This document shows, one piece after another, positions 45,695 through 56,558 of a stretch of 64,000 nt of DNA. The DNA lies in assembly GCA_023935145.1 (NCBI GenBank), contig CM043699.1, forward strand, positions 127,722,536 to 127,786,535. The letters are read 5' to 3'. The position numbers were made by a program, and so were the translations under genes. Below the pieces are notes generated by a model. The model made no database searches and was not told the origin of the DNA. It saw nothing but the letters and a program-made list of their open reading frames with translations. Positions within the stretch are counted from its first letter, which is position 1, and each line of letters begins with the position of its first letter. This DNA is from Bretschneidera sinensis (Eukaryota > Streptophyta > Magnoliopsida > Brassicales > Akaniaceae).

Positions 45695-45928
45695 CTCCCT
45701 CAGACTTATTTCTAAAATAAATGTCCCAAAATGATCGTCCACTTTCTAAAAGTGGAACATAAAGTATCTTTAGTTTCCAAAAGTACCCTTACGGGACACA
45801 TGAAATATAATATTTTAATTGCTTTACTCATGGTCCACATTAGAGAGGGGTACTTACGGTAAAGAAAAACTTGCCTTCAAATTTATGCATAATGGAAGGT
45901 GAAAATCTTTATGGGACGGAGGGAAACC
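45695..45928. mobile_element. Stowaway-type MITE (Tc1/mariner), about 234 bp
   Basis: The left end CTCCCTCAGACTTA and right end GGGACGGAGGG are imperfect inverted copies of the Stowaway terminus (consensus CTCCCTCCGTCCC). TA dinucleotides flank both ends (45693-45694 and 45929-45930). There is no coding sequence, as expected for a non-autonomous element. It lies about 400 bp upstream of the PPR start codon. Confidence 0.75.
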
Positions 45929-46253
45929 TATTAATTAATTTATTGGTAAAAAATTGCTAAGTTTTACCTCTCTTTTTCTAATGTTAGTATGTCACAATAA
46001 AATATTTATTGATAGAATAATTTCATTTAAAGTGTAAAATTTGTACACCATATCTATTTTGGTAATTTTACAGTTTCACATCACTTTTAAGTTTACAATT
46101 ATACTAATGTTATTTACAACACTCATTACAGTGACAATTTAGCAAACACCTCATTGGATTTAGCAACAACACCTCCTAGTGCTCTTTTGGCATCAGCACC
46201 CTCACAACAGTTTTGGCACTAAAAACAACACAACTACAGCAATTCCATAAGCA

Positions 46254-46286
46254 ATGGCGGTTTCCAAGCGAATAAACTTCTCTTGA
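46254..46286 (+). CDS. Upstream ORF (10 codons) before the PPR gene
   Basis: An ATG in a good plant context (GCAATGGCG) opens a 10-codon frame ending in TGA, 50 nt before the PPR start. If transcribed, it would intercept scanning ribosomes. Transcription start is unknown. Confidence 0.35.
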   Translation: MAVSKRINFS

Positions 46287-46328
46287 AACTTAATACTTCC
46301 CCCCATCTCATCAAAAAACCTTAAAAAG

Positions 46329-46334
46329 ATGTAA
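46329..46334 (+). promoter_or_regulatory. Minimal AUG-stop uORF (ATGTAA) abutting the PPR start
   Basis: ATGTAA ends one base before the main ATG at 46336. AUGUAA start-stop elements are known to stall ribosomes in some plant mRNAs. Relevance here depends on the 5' end of the transcript. Confidence 0.4.
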
Positions 46335-46335
46335 A

Positions 46336-48249
46336 ATGACCATCAAGCTCAAATTCTCCAAATCACAAGTAACCTCTCTCTCTCTTGACATATTTTTCAA
46401 ATCCCAGAAAAATCTTTCTAAACCCTCACCGAAACTATGGCCCAATGATCCCTTACCAGAACCCACCACATATCAGCAAGGACTACCCATTTTGAACCTG
46501 AACCACCCAATCTTGCACAAGCTAGAATCATGCACCAACATTCAAGAATTCAACCAAATCCACGCGCAACTAATCGTCTCTCACCTTTTTCAACACCCTC
46601 TTGCGGCGAGCAAGGTGTTAAAGAAGCTTTGCACTTCTTTGAGCTTAGTTTCTCAAGCTGTTTTGGTTTTTGACAGCATTGAAAAGCCTGATGCTTTTCT
46701 ATGTAATACCATATTAAGGTGTTTTGTGAATTCGAATGATCCTTTTGGTGCTTTGAGGTTTTATTATGGAAAAATGGTGGCTAAGTGTGTTGTTCATAAC
46801 CATTATACTTTTCCTTTATTAGGGAAGGTTTCTGCGGAGATTGGGTCAGTGAAAGAAGGAGAAAAGGCTCACGCCCGGGTTTTGAAATATGGGTTTGAAT
46901 CGGATTTGTTTGTTAGGAACTCTTTGATTCATATGTACTCTGTTTGTGGGAGGATTTGGGATGCCCGTGAGGTGTTTGATGGTGGGCCTGTGTTGGATTT
47001 AGTGAGTTGGAATTCAATGATTAATGGGTATGTGAAGAATGGGGAAACTAGTATTGCACGTGAGCTTTTTGATGAGATGCCTAAGAGGGATGTTTTTAGT
47101 TGGAATTCTCTGATTACGGGGTATCTAGAGTTAGGGGATATGGAGGCAGCTAGAGGGTTGTTTGAAAAGATGCCAGTTAGGGATGTTGTTTCTTGGAATT
47201 GTATGATTGAGGGATATGCGAGGATTGGAAATGTTCCGGTGGTTCAAGAGTTTTTTGATAGGATGCCTATGCGAAATGTGGTTTCTTGGAATACTATGTT
47301 GGCTCTTTATGTACGACGCAAAGATTACATGGAGTGTTTAAAATTGTTTGAGAGGATGATAGAAGAAAAAGAGGCTAGGCCGAATGAGGCGTCTCTTATG
47401 AGTGTCTTGACCGCATGTGCAAATTTAGGGAGGCTTGACACTGGCAAATGGGTTCATTCCTATATTAGAAATAATGGGATTAAAACGGATGTGTTACTTT
47501 CAACTGCTCTATTGACAATGTATGCAAAATGTGGGGCTATGGATTTGGGTAGAGATGTTTTTGATGAGATGCCTGACAAAAATGTTGTGTCATGGAATTC
47601 TTTGATCATGGGGTATGGCCTGCATGGGAATGGTGAGAAAGCCCTAGAGATGTTCCTGGAGATGGAAAAGAGAGGTCCAATTCCAAATGATGCTACTTTT
47701 GTTTGCATTTTATCTGCATGTACGCATGCAGGAATGATTTTAGAGGGTTGGTGGTGCTTTAATCTAATGCATCAAGTCTACAAAATGGAACCGAAGGTGG
47801 AGCACTATGGTTGCATGGTTGATCTCCTTGGTCGGGCTGGTTTTTTGAAAGATTCAGAAGAGCTTATAAGGAAAATGCCAAAGGATACAGGACCTGCATT
47901 ATGGGGAGCTCTTCTTTCTGCTTGTCGAACTCACTCGAATTCCAATCTTGGAGAGATTGTGGCCAAGCATCTAATTGAGTTGGAACCAAGGGATATTGGA
48001 CCCTATGTGTTATTATCAAACATATATGCTGTGCATGGGAAATGGGATGACGTAGAATATGTGAGAAGGATGATGAAGGAAAAAGGATTGCTGAAAACAT
48101 CAGCTTACAGTCTGGTTCATGTTGGAGAATTAGCAATGGATTCTTTTCCGGAAAATGGTTCATACCATAGGAGAAGAATGGTGTACTCAATGTTGAGTGT
48201 GATGGGAGCTGAGCTAAAATTGTCTTGTAGAGATCCTACTGAGCTTTAA
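46336..48249 (+). CDS. Pentatricopeptide repeat protein, PLS class, E subgroup
   Basis: Intact intronless 637-codon gene. PPR proteins of this class bind organellar RNA in a base-specific way and usually serve C-to-U editing or RNA processing in mitochondria or chloroplasts. The N-terminal ~45 residues are Ser/Lys-rich and low in acidic residues, compatible with a targeting peptide. P, L and S repeats follow from about residue 60 to 520, with the recurring VVSWN(S/T/C)(M/L)I signature near 225, 256, 287, 318 and 420. The E1/E2 motifs begin at PALWGALLSACRTH (about 521) and end near 600. There is no DYW deaminase domain, so an editing role would require a partner. The tail LAMDSFPENGSYHRRRMVYSM is encoded in a tandemly duplicated 3' segment. 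Target RNA cannot be read from the sequence here. Confidence 0.93.
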   Translation: MTIKLKFSKSQVTSLSLDIFFKSQKNLSKPSPKLWPNDPLPEPTTYQQGLPILNLNHPILHKLESCTNIQEFNQIHAQLIVSHLFQHPLAASKVLKKLCTSLSLVSQAVLVFDSIEKPDAFLCNTILRCFVNSNDPFGALRFYYGKMVAKCVVHNHYTFPLLGKVSAEIGSVKEGEKAHARVLKYGFESDLFVRNSLIHMYSVCGRIWDAREVFDGGPVLDLVSWNSMINGYVKNGETSIARELFDEMPKRDVFSWNSLITGYLELGDMEAARGLFEKMPVRDVVSWNCMIEGYARIGNVPVVQEFFDRMPMRNVVSWNTMLALYVRRKDYMECLKLFERMIEEKEARPNEASLMSVLTACANLGRLDTGKWVHSYIRNNGIKTDVLLSTALLTMYAKCGAMDLGRDVFDEMPDKNVVSWNSLIMGYGLHGNGEKALEMFLEMEKRGPIPNDATFVCILSACTHAGMILEGWWCFNLMHQVYKMEPKVEHYGCMVDLLGRAGFLKDSEELIRKMPKDTGPALWGALLSACRTHSNSNLGEIVAKHLIELEPRDIGPYVLLSNIYAVHGKWDDVEYVRRMMKEKGLLKTSAYSLVHVGELAMDSFPENGSYHRRRMVYSMLSVMGAELKLSCRDPTEL

Positions 48250-48600
48250 GAACCCAATAATAATGAAATAACTTAAGAGTTTATGGAGTGGACATGTGCA
48301 TTTCTGACAAGATTGATCGAAAGTGAAATTCTCACAGCTAGTGAGAGGACAGCGTCTTCATATTGTAGAATTAGCAGTGGATTCTTTCTCGGAAAACGGT
48401 TCATACCATAGAAGAAGAATGGTGTACTGAATGTTGAGTGTGATGGGAGCTGAGCTGAAATTGTCTTGTAGAGATCCTACTGAAGTTCAAGAACCCAACA
48501 ATAATGAAATAACTTAAGAAGGAGTTTATGAAGTGGGCGTGTACATTTCCGACAAGATCGATAGAAAGTGAACATCTCACAGCTAGTCGGAGAATCAATT
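48120..48600 (+). repeat. Tandem duplication (period 241 bp) of the PPR 3' end and 3' UTR
   Basis: The segment from GAATTAGCAATGGATTCTTTTC through the stop and 3' UTR (48120-48360) is repeated at 48361-48600 with about 10% differences. The second copy carries a TGA (GTACTGAATG) where the first reads GTACTCAATG, and cannot extend the protein because the first copy's stop precedes it. Confidence 0.9.
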
Positions 48601-51089
48601 TTCTAGAAGATAGTGAATTTTAGGGGTAAGATGGGGAAAGACTCTAGAAAGATATATAGACAGCTAGATTGCCTGAGATAGGACATCGTGACAGTGAAGG
48701 TTAGAATATCCTTGCGCTATTTGTTGAAATTGTGCACTATGAGAATTTATAGCTGAAACTATGTGCCTAATCCACATTTTCTTGTTTCATATTTTCTGTT
48801 TGATAAATTGTCTTATTGTATTTCTTATTAATACTTTATACAAGACTTTCTATTCTGGATATTCTGCAATTTGCTGCACCTATTTGAGTGGAGTTCACTA
48901 TGCATTGACACATCATTCTGTTGTAATTCATTATGGTTTTCACACAAAATTGGAATGCTAATGATAAAGAGTTTATTTTGCTGTTTTACTGACATTCGTT
49001 ATTTTTTCCTTTCCTTAGTTCATATTCATAGTTACATGTACATTTTCCCTCTCAAAGGAGGTTGGCATTCCCAGGGATGATATTGATCTTTTGAGCATAC
49101 TAGAACTTTTAGGCTGTCTGTTGCTAGGGATGTTAATTATCTTTTCAACATGTCGACAAAAATTTCAGGCTTTCTATAGGATACTTTATTAATTAGAAAC
49201 AATACTTTCAAGAAATTCTGCACCTACTGTTCAGTCTGTTTTAAATTATAGTTCCAGCTGGTCCAATCTGTTTGCATGATATTTAGATTTTAGCGAAAAA
49301 CGGTCTGCTTGGCACTCTGGTAGTCACTATTTTTCTGGGGAAATAGGTCATTTCTATCCAGTTGAACTGGCACTAGTCCAAATGAACGTGTTGACATCAT
49401 CTAATTTCTGTTTGGTTTTTATTCAGTATGTTAAACTGGATACTATAGTCTTCCTGATCATGAGGCTGAGAAGCCTTTTCATTTCAGATGCTAGATTAGA
49501 AACTAATGAAGGGGGACAATGACTTTGATAGTTGAGTAACTTTCATTGCCATATGCTCAAACATTCTTTTCCCATTGTAATATCGACTATGAATGCTAAT
49601 GCTACAGGGCTCAATAAATATAAATTCCTACGGGTTGGTGTAGTCGTCCATACTGCTCTATAACTGGGATCTAAGTGCTTGCACACAAAAGTTGAGTCTG
49701 CACATGAAAATATCGGCAAAGAAAATGAAGAAAGAAATGACAGTTGTAGGGTGAGGAGGAGAAATTCTTTGGTAGACTTCGTGGACAACATAGGATGTAG
49801 ACCAAACTGAGAGACATCGGAATTTGAATTAAAATCTGCAGCTGTCAATTAGACAAACCAACTCTACCTATGATTAACCAAAGCCTGGTAAACTAGCCAA
49901 ATGTCGTTGTGGCACTCTCTTAATGGCCTGGTCTATGGCCACGTGGGTAGACCAGGTCCACTTTGGAATTTCTCAGCACACTTGGATTACCTAGTGTTGC
50001 GTGCCTAGGAGTGCCGAGCTTGGGGATGCAGAGGAGCTGTTATCATCCAGCAGGCCAGCCCCCTAACCTAATGCTGCACCAGATTATGACAGCAGGGAAC
50101 CGTAGCATGGGGGATGTCTCATTGCTAGAAGAGTTTCATTGTTGAATTGATCCCGGAATTGGATCCCAATAGTAGCTGCGAGGAGCCTGAATTTGCTACT
50201 TGTGGCCCGACATGGCTTCCATCTGCCCATTGGCTGCAACAGCATGCAGAATTAAGTCCTCTGTAATTCGATGAAATGACACCAATTAGTTATCTTACTT
50301 CTGATTAAAGTCTTTCTCCTCTTTTGTTTCATTTTGCATCGAATCTACAAAATTTAGTGGCTATCTTCTTAAGTTCCTTAAACTATGTATGAGATGCTGA
50401 TGTGATTAGCTTGATTAATTCAGAATTAAGCTATTGAAATGATTGGACATGACCTTCATTGCATGAGCTTTGTCTACAGAATTGCACAGATTTTAGCAGG
50501 AAATTGCTTGCTGAGATTGGAGGACAATGCAATGATAAAGATTGGGACATTCGAAATCCTTGTGGTTCTTATGAAATTACTTGTGGTTCTTTATCTCTTT
50601 CCTAACTTATCTGCGCTATCTAGTGCATTTGCCGACAGATTTCTTACTCAAAAGATTTCTTCCATTTGAGTGCTGCTTGATTCACTCAAAGTTCTCTTTC
50701 CACACCTCTATTATGCTCTTCTTGTTGTTTGTTTGAATTAGGAAACCCTCAAACATAGAAACCCTCTAATGAAGAAATCGGTCTGATGAATGTGCTCGAG
50801 ATTGAAGAAGTTTCTGAACAGAAAATGATGCCGAACGGAAAATTACTTCATCAAGTATTGCACCAAAAAAGTAATTGAATCAAGAACTATTGGAGGAGAA
50901 GACACCTTATTGAAGCAAAAGGGATTAAATTTCATTAGCATTAGGTTTGTACGACGTATATTTAAATTTTAAATTGCTTTCCTATAACCTTTAAGAAAGC
51001 CTGTGATGCACCAAAATACTTGTGAAGGTATTTGAGTTGGTGTAAGGTCTTTTGGATGGAGTAGGATTTGAGAGGTTTGTAGATATAAT
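48601..51089. other. No recognised gene; short gene-like stretch at 49940-50250
   Basis: Mostly AT-rich with scattered stops. 49963-50145 (+) gives a 60-codon frame with the protein-like stretch GMQRSCYHPAGQPPNLMLHQ, ending LLEEFHC. In the next frame the sequence stays open for about 30 codons (CEEPEFATCGPTWLPSAHW) before a stop. This looks like an exon with one frameshift, but I do not recognise the family. Confidence 0.3.
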
Positions 51090-51500
51090 GTGTGATATAG
51101 TGGAAAATTTTCCGTCCAATGGCCTAATGACACAGCTCCACTCAAGAGTAAAAAGGTAATTTCATAAGGACAAACGACCAATCTGTAATTTCCCATCAAA
51201 ACCTTAGTTTTACTGTGACACTCCCGTCCATGGATAAGCTCAACCTTATCTCCAAACAAGCTCTAATCTTATCAAGATGACTCAAAATTTAAATAAAGAT
51301 TAATCTTATCAACAGTTACGTTCATATCGGGATTCTATCTCCCACACTATATAAGGGAGCTCTCACCTGAAAAACACACTCTCTACTTTCTAAAACTCAT
51401 ATTTTAAGTCCTGTACTAACTTAGGCATCGGAGAGTACCTTAAACGCACAATCTCTCCGCTTCTCAGCCGTTCGAATTCCTGGCAGATTTTCGAAAGCAA
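51090..51500 (+). mobile_element. LTR-like fragment with TATA box
   Basis: Contains CTATATAAGGGAGCTCTCACC (TATATAA at 51348-51354), followed by AAAACACACTCTCTACTTTC, ACTTAGGCATCGGAG and CTGGCAGATTTTCG. These are words seen in plant gypsy (Tat/Retand-like) leader regions. No primer-binding site follows. 51505-51747 has an 80-codon frame of unknown identity. Confidence 0.45.
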
Positions 51501-51749
51501 CAATGTGAATGGAGTGCGAGATCATTATGTTATAGAGGGCTATAGGGTTGATGTATCCAGAATCCATCCACTCCTATTTGAGCCAATTTTCTTGGAATGG
51601 AAGACCACCTTTGTAGGTGAAGCCTGGTTGGGCGTAGTATGGAGTGTGGTTGGCCTTGGAGCTAGGGCTTGCATCAAAGGTTTTGCTTCTTTGACTCGCG
51701 GAAGTTACTCACGATTGGACTTGAACTTGAAACCACTGCTTATTTGATG

Positions 51750-54048
51750 TTTCTCGTGCTCTACTAAAGTTGGATGAGAGAAATTTTGCATTATCAACAC
51801 TGGGTTGGACAAGAATCTTCTTGATATCTGTTGAGGCCGAGTCTATATCAGCTTGGGCGGGGGAGTGTGCCCCTACCACTGTGATACAATGAAGAGGAAC
51901 TTCAATTTCTAATCTATATAGACAAACACATCTATATGAAGTTCATCTCTTAGAGTAGAATTAATACTGACGTGGCACTACGTGAGGAATTTTGGGATGG
52001 CTTTAATGAAACAGAGACTCCAAACAAATCCTTTGTTTTTGATGTTCTGTCTCTCTCTCCCCGAGACTAATTACTATTTTCTTTTTCAGTCTCTTTCTCT
52101 TCCCAAGAAAAACACAAGCTTTTTCGATGCCACACTGTAAAATTTGGTCTCTGCTCCTCTATCTTCTTCTCTGTCGATCTCACTCTGACTATCTCAATCT
52201 ACTTTTTTTTTTTTTACCATGGCTAGATCCAAAGGCGAAGTCTCTACATGGGTACTTTTAGGCCATGCCCCAGACTCAATTTTTTTTTTTTTTTTTAATA
52301 AAAACACTGATTAGTTAGCTTTTTTCCAAATGCTCAACCTCTTTTTTTCACAAATAGTTGGATTCTTACTTCTTTCCTCTGTGTCGTCTCAGTTCAAATA
52401 TATTATTATGTAAATAACATGGCAAAAAGTGAGACTCGTGAGGTGTTGAACAATTGAACTTCAGACATCCCATACTTCTTTCTCAAGCCCCATCACATTA
52501 CACTTTTATACTTGTTATCTTTTATTTTATTATATAATTTCTGTCATCTAGCAAACATTATTTGTATGAATTTTTCTTTTAATTGTCAAATATGATAACA
52601 TATACCTCTTGGCTAATGAATTACTAATCCAATAAAATTAAATCAAATATTTATAGAAAAAAATATTCTATATTTAATTATTACCAACACTTATTTATTT
52701 GTTCAAATTTAATGGGTAAATATATGTTTATCTATGTATGCCCATGTATGTATATATTAAAGAAAAAAATTTATAATACCCATGTGCACACATATTTTAT
52801 ATTTATGTACGATGTAGAAACTTATAAATTTTTTTAAGAGCTTACAATTTAACAAATTTAACTCATTATTCACTTTAGAAATTTTGTAATAAGATCACAT
52901 AAATTAATATGTTAGTCAATTTTACTTGTTAAATATAACATTTCAGGCAATTATATATAATATAATACATACGCTCTTAAGACACTCTTATTTTATTAAA
53001 TTTTGAAAAACAACGATTTTGCACTCCCACTCTATGAATCGCTCTCGTTCAAGGTCACTTAGGTTCAAACTAACTTTTTTACTCACTTTTATATGTTTTA
53101 CTTTTACTAACATTGTAGTCTCATAATGTATAAAGTAAAATAATTTAGTGTTTAAAAGGGAAACATACGAAAGATACCATAATTCTACATACAAATCTAG
53201 ACTCAAGAGCCAAGAGTCAAGAAGTGATTGGCCTTCCAGATGTCATTCTTTACAGTTAATTATACATGTAATTACTTATTTTTTTTTTTCAAAATATGTA
53301 TATTATATAAATGAAAATTTTATATATATTTTTTTCCATTTGATTGCTGTCATGAAATTATCATTGGTCACATAAACAAAAATGAAGAACACAAATACAA
53401 GTTTATGATTTTTTAGATTTTCAAGTTTTCATTTCATGTTATTTAACTATTTAAAACTTCTAGTTTTTATTTTTTATAAATCATATCATGTTATCATTTG
53501 TTTTGGTTTATGTGAAACACGTGTTCTGTTTATTTACTTTCTACTTATAGAAAATTAAAAATGACTAAACAACTTAAGGAAAAATAAAAATTCTAACCAG
53601 GTGATCCTAGGAAAGGTCATATATTTCGACCCACCAAAAGAAAATTTAGCTTGACTGGATCCTTAGCTGTTCCATTTGGATTTTTCAGTTTGATTCTCTC
53701 TCATTGAAACCCAAACTCACTAACAGGGTTAGTTGCATTCATTCCCGATGAATTTTCACTTTTTTTCATCGATTTATGCTTTCTTTTTTGGCTGATTTTC
53801 TGGTTCCTCTACAAGATTCACTATGAAAAGAGGTAAATAAAAGTCATACACCTCCAAATAAGTTTTGGTTTTCACTACGGTCGCCAGGTAGGCACTCTGC
53901 TCTGACCTCCAATTTCTAGGGTTTTTATTTAACTCATTGCCATGAGCTCTTATTGTAGTTCGTTTCTCACATTAACTCTGCTCCGTTGTTGAATCTTAAT
54001 TTTGAAATGGTAAATTGCAATTTATAAACATCAAGTGTGTTGTGCCAG
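51750..54048. other. No recognised feature; AT-rich intergenic sequence
   Basis: Long T runs occur at 52202-52215 and 52278-52297. A CT-rich leader-like stretch ends in ACCATGGCTAGATCC at 52217, but the frame closes after about 28 codons through a poly-T. No transposon termini were identified. Confidence 0.4.
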
Positions 54049-55865
54049 ATGGGTACAGATTCCTTTGGATGTCTCGAATATTTATTTAAGGTCTGTTGTA
54101 TGAGGGTGGTTAATTAAGAATTTTTAAACTGATTGCTGTTGTTCGGGAGCGTGTTGGATTAATTGGCTGTATTTTGGGTTTGAAGGGGACATGCTCTGTC
54201 ATGAAGATGAAGCCTTCGTTTTTTGGCCCTTCCAATTACAGTAAGTTATATTTAATTTTTTTTAATTAGTTGGCATTTTCTGTATCTTGAAATTTAGTTA
54301 ATTAACCTCCAATATGCATTTCATCTTTCTTCTGTTCAGTATATAAATGTGAAAATTGAAATGCAATGACCAATCTGTGTTCATCATACCTAATCGAGTC
54401 TAATGTTCTTTTTTGCTGAAAATCGTTTACTGTTCTTTTGGATGGAGGGAGCAAGATATAGCACCTGTTGTTGGAAAATGCAAGATAAAAAAGGAATTTA
54501 ATTTTCTTTTTTGTTTTAGTTCGAAGAAAATGCATACAAAGAACAGAGGGGTCAGGTGAGAGCTAATTATACCTTGCTAGATATTTCTTTCAATTTTTCC
54601 ATCTTTTCCTCACGTTTTCATGTGAAATTTTTTTATTACAAATTTACAACTTTTCACTCCTCTTTCACTTGATTGGGGTTTATCATTGTATGCACAGAGA
54701 GTTCAAAGATAATCTTTATATAATCAAGTCTTTGTCCAATATGTAAATTTTAGTTTTTGTTTATTATCTCAATCATCAGTCTAGCTTATCTTTTTTTTTC
54801 TTTTCTTTTTTTAACATAGAAAACTTTTTTCCCCTTCTCTTCTTATGGATTAGTTCTTAGCCATACTAGAATTGCATATACTACAATGAAAAAAGTTGTT
54901 GAAGCTCCCAAAACTTCTAATTTTCATATTTTGATATGACAGTTGCCTCAAGGATATAATCTCAGGTTATTATACTCTGTGAAGTTACTACGATAAAAAG
55001 CATCAAGTTTATCTTTCTTATTCATTTCATATTTTCATCTTCAAGCTTATTAGAATACTTGAAGAGTTCCTTCTATATATTGAACATGGAAATATCTTTG
55101 ATCAACTTTTCCATTTGTCTGTCAGTATTGTACAATTCCACTATCCTACTGTAACTGTTACTGATTATTTAGCTCTTTTGGGGTAGTCATTTAGTTTCTA
55201 TCATATTTCCTTTCCTCTTCTTACCTTTCTCTCCTGCTTTTAAATTTTCTCAAATATCCACTTTATTGTTGAGCTTTAACTTGGTGTATGGATAGCATTT
55301 GTATTTTTGAAGCAGCTTAGCAAGCAGGTTTGTTAGTAGCTGATTATGTTTTTATTTACACAAAAAATACTCTATTTACTTGAGCTGTCACTTTGGTGGC
55401 TTGGTCTTTGAATATATATGTCATGTTTGAGAATGCGATTTATTTAGTGAATAGTCTTTGCTTTGGATATTAAATCATCAGCTCTGTTTACTTGGAATTT
55501 TTTTTTTTTCTTCTCTTTAAAATTACTAAGAAACTGTTATGGTATAAATCTCACCATTTTCAATATATAGTTGCTTGAGCTTATCAAACATTATCTTTTG
55601 TGGGAGGAGATTGATGCTGAGCCAGATGGATCAAGGGGAACTTTCACTTCTACAACCGAACAGCTTAAATCTCACTATTTCAATATTTAGTTGCTTAAGC
55701 TTACCAAAAATTCTCTTTTCTATGAGGAGGTTGTTACCGGGCAAGATGTATCATAAGAAGTTTTTACTTCTACAACTTAACAGCTCATTTGCAGAATTTT
55801 CTACTCTTTGCTACCCAGCTTTATCCAGTTCGGGATTGTTAACCATGTTTCCTTCTGCAACTTGA
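54049..55865 (+). CDS. Candidate spliced gene of unknown function (uncertain exon choice)
   Basis: Exon-like blocks with canonical borders: 54049-54090 (acceptor GTGCCAG, donor AAG/GTCTGT), 54191-54240 (donor GTAAGT), 54520-54555 (acceptor TTTTAG, donor CAG/GTGAGA) and 55571-55865 (acceptor ATATAG). Joining 54191-54240, 54520-54555 and the last exon gives an open frame of 126 codons from ATG 54191 to TGA 55863. Joining 54049-54090, 54520-54555 and the last exon instead gives 65 codons, with FEENAYKEQRGQ followed by LLELIKHYLLWEE, ending at 55689. The last exon holds a 120-bp tandem duplication. I do not recognise either product; this may also be a decayed gene. Confidence 0.33.
55541..55780 (+). 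repeat. 120-bp tandem duplication
   Basis: AAATCTCACCATTTTCAATA and TATAGTTGCTTGAGCTTA recur 120 bp later as AAATCTCACTATTTCAATAT and TTAGTTGCTTAAGCTTA, and similarity continues through ACTTCTACAACC. The length is a multiple of three. Confidence 0.85.
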
Positions 55866-56027
55866 TTAACAATTGCATGGACAGAGATAAATTTCTCTTT
55901 ATTTTTTTCTAACTGGTTTTGTACTCTTTAAGCTTGGATATTGCATTACAGTAATCTAAATTGTTAATTATACTGGTATACTTTTTCCCCCTTCCTATTG
56001 ATCATTACATTTGATGATGCAACCCAG

Positions 56028-56230
56028 GTATTGGAGACCATTCAGCTACAACATGGATCAGGAAGGACAGTAGAACAGGAAGGCATAACAACAGAATGGT
56101 AAGAGTTAGGAGAAGAAAGCTTAAGGAAAACAACAGAAGCAGAGGAGGTGGACAATGGCTTAGCTTCAAAACCTAGGAGAAGCACTCGAGCAAGGAGAAC
56201 ACCTCTCGGGACTAAAGACTACGTTCTTTA
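56028..56230 (+). pseudogene. C-terminal end of a gypsy pol (tentative)
   Basis: The frame contains one TAA and ends KPRRSTRARRTPLGTKDYVL then TAG, like the basic tail of chromovirus polyproteins. It is followed by a purine tract (AGAGGAAAGTAAGGAAA) and a short LTR. Alternatively, 56028-56098 could be an exon of the upstream candidate gene, since CCCAG and GTAAGAG flank it. Confidence 0.4.
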
Positions 56231-56288
56231 GGCTTACCATGCTTGTATCATAGGTTGAAGTAGTTAAGTTAGAGGAAAGTAAGGAAAC

Positions 56289-56457
56289 TGTAGAGGGTTG
56301 TTAGTAGTTATAGAAGATGTTAGCTGATTGTAATTGTTGTAGATAACTGTCAAGATCACAGCAAATATTGGGAGCTGTTCACTTGCTCGAAACAGTGATA
56401 AACCTTTTTTTTTCTTTTTCTTAACTCTCTTCTTCATGTTCCATTCACCTCCTAACA
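56289..56457 (+). repeat. Short LTR (about 169 bp) of a gypsy element
   Basis: It starts TGTAGAGGGTTG after a purine tract and ends CTCCTAACA, followed by a primer-site-like TGGTGCTTTCAT (complement ends in CCA) at 56459. Gag follows. Since a pol end precedes it and gag follows it, this is a single LTR shared by two tandem copies, or part of such an arrangement. Confidence 0.5.
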
Positions 56458-56558
56458 TTGGTGCTTTCATTACATACATCATCAGTACACAAAATTTTTA
56501 GTTGTTATCCATTCTGTTAGCAAATATTGTAACAAACCAGGGAACAAGACTCAATAGG

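Noticed and set aside
46336..48249. DYW deaminase domain at the PPR C-terminus
   Set aside because: No HxE or CxxC zinc motifs follow the E region; the frame stops shortly after.
48357..48490. Second small gene downstream of the PPR gene
   Set aside because: It is the duplicated 3' end of the PPR gene with its own stop (TGA near 48429) and no start.
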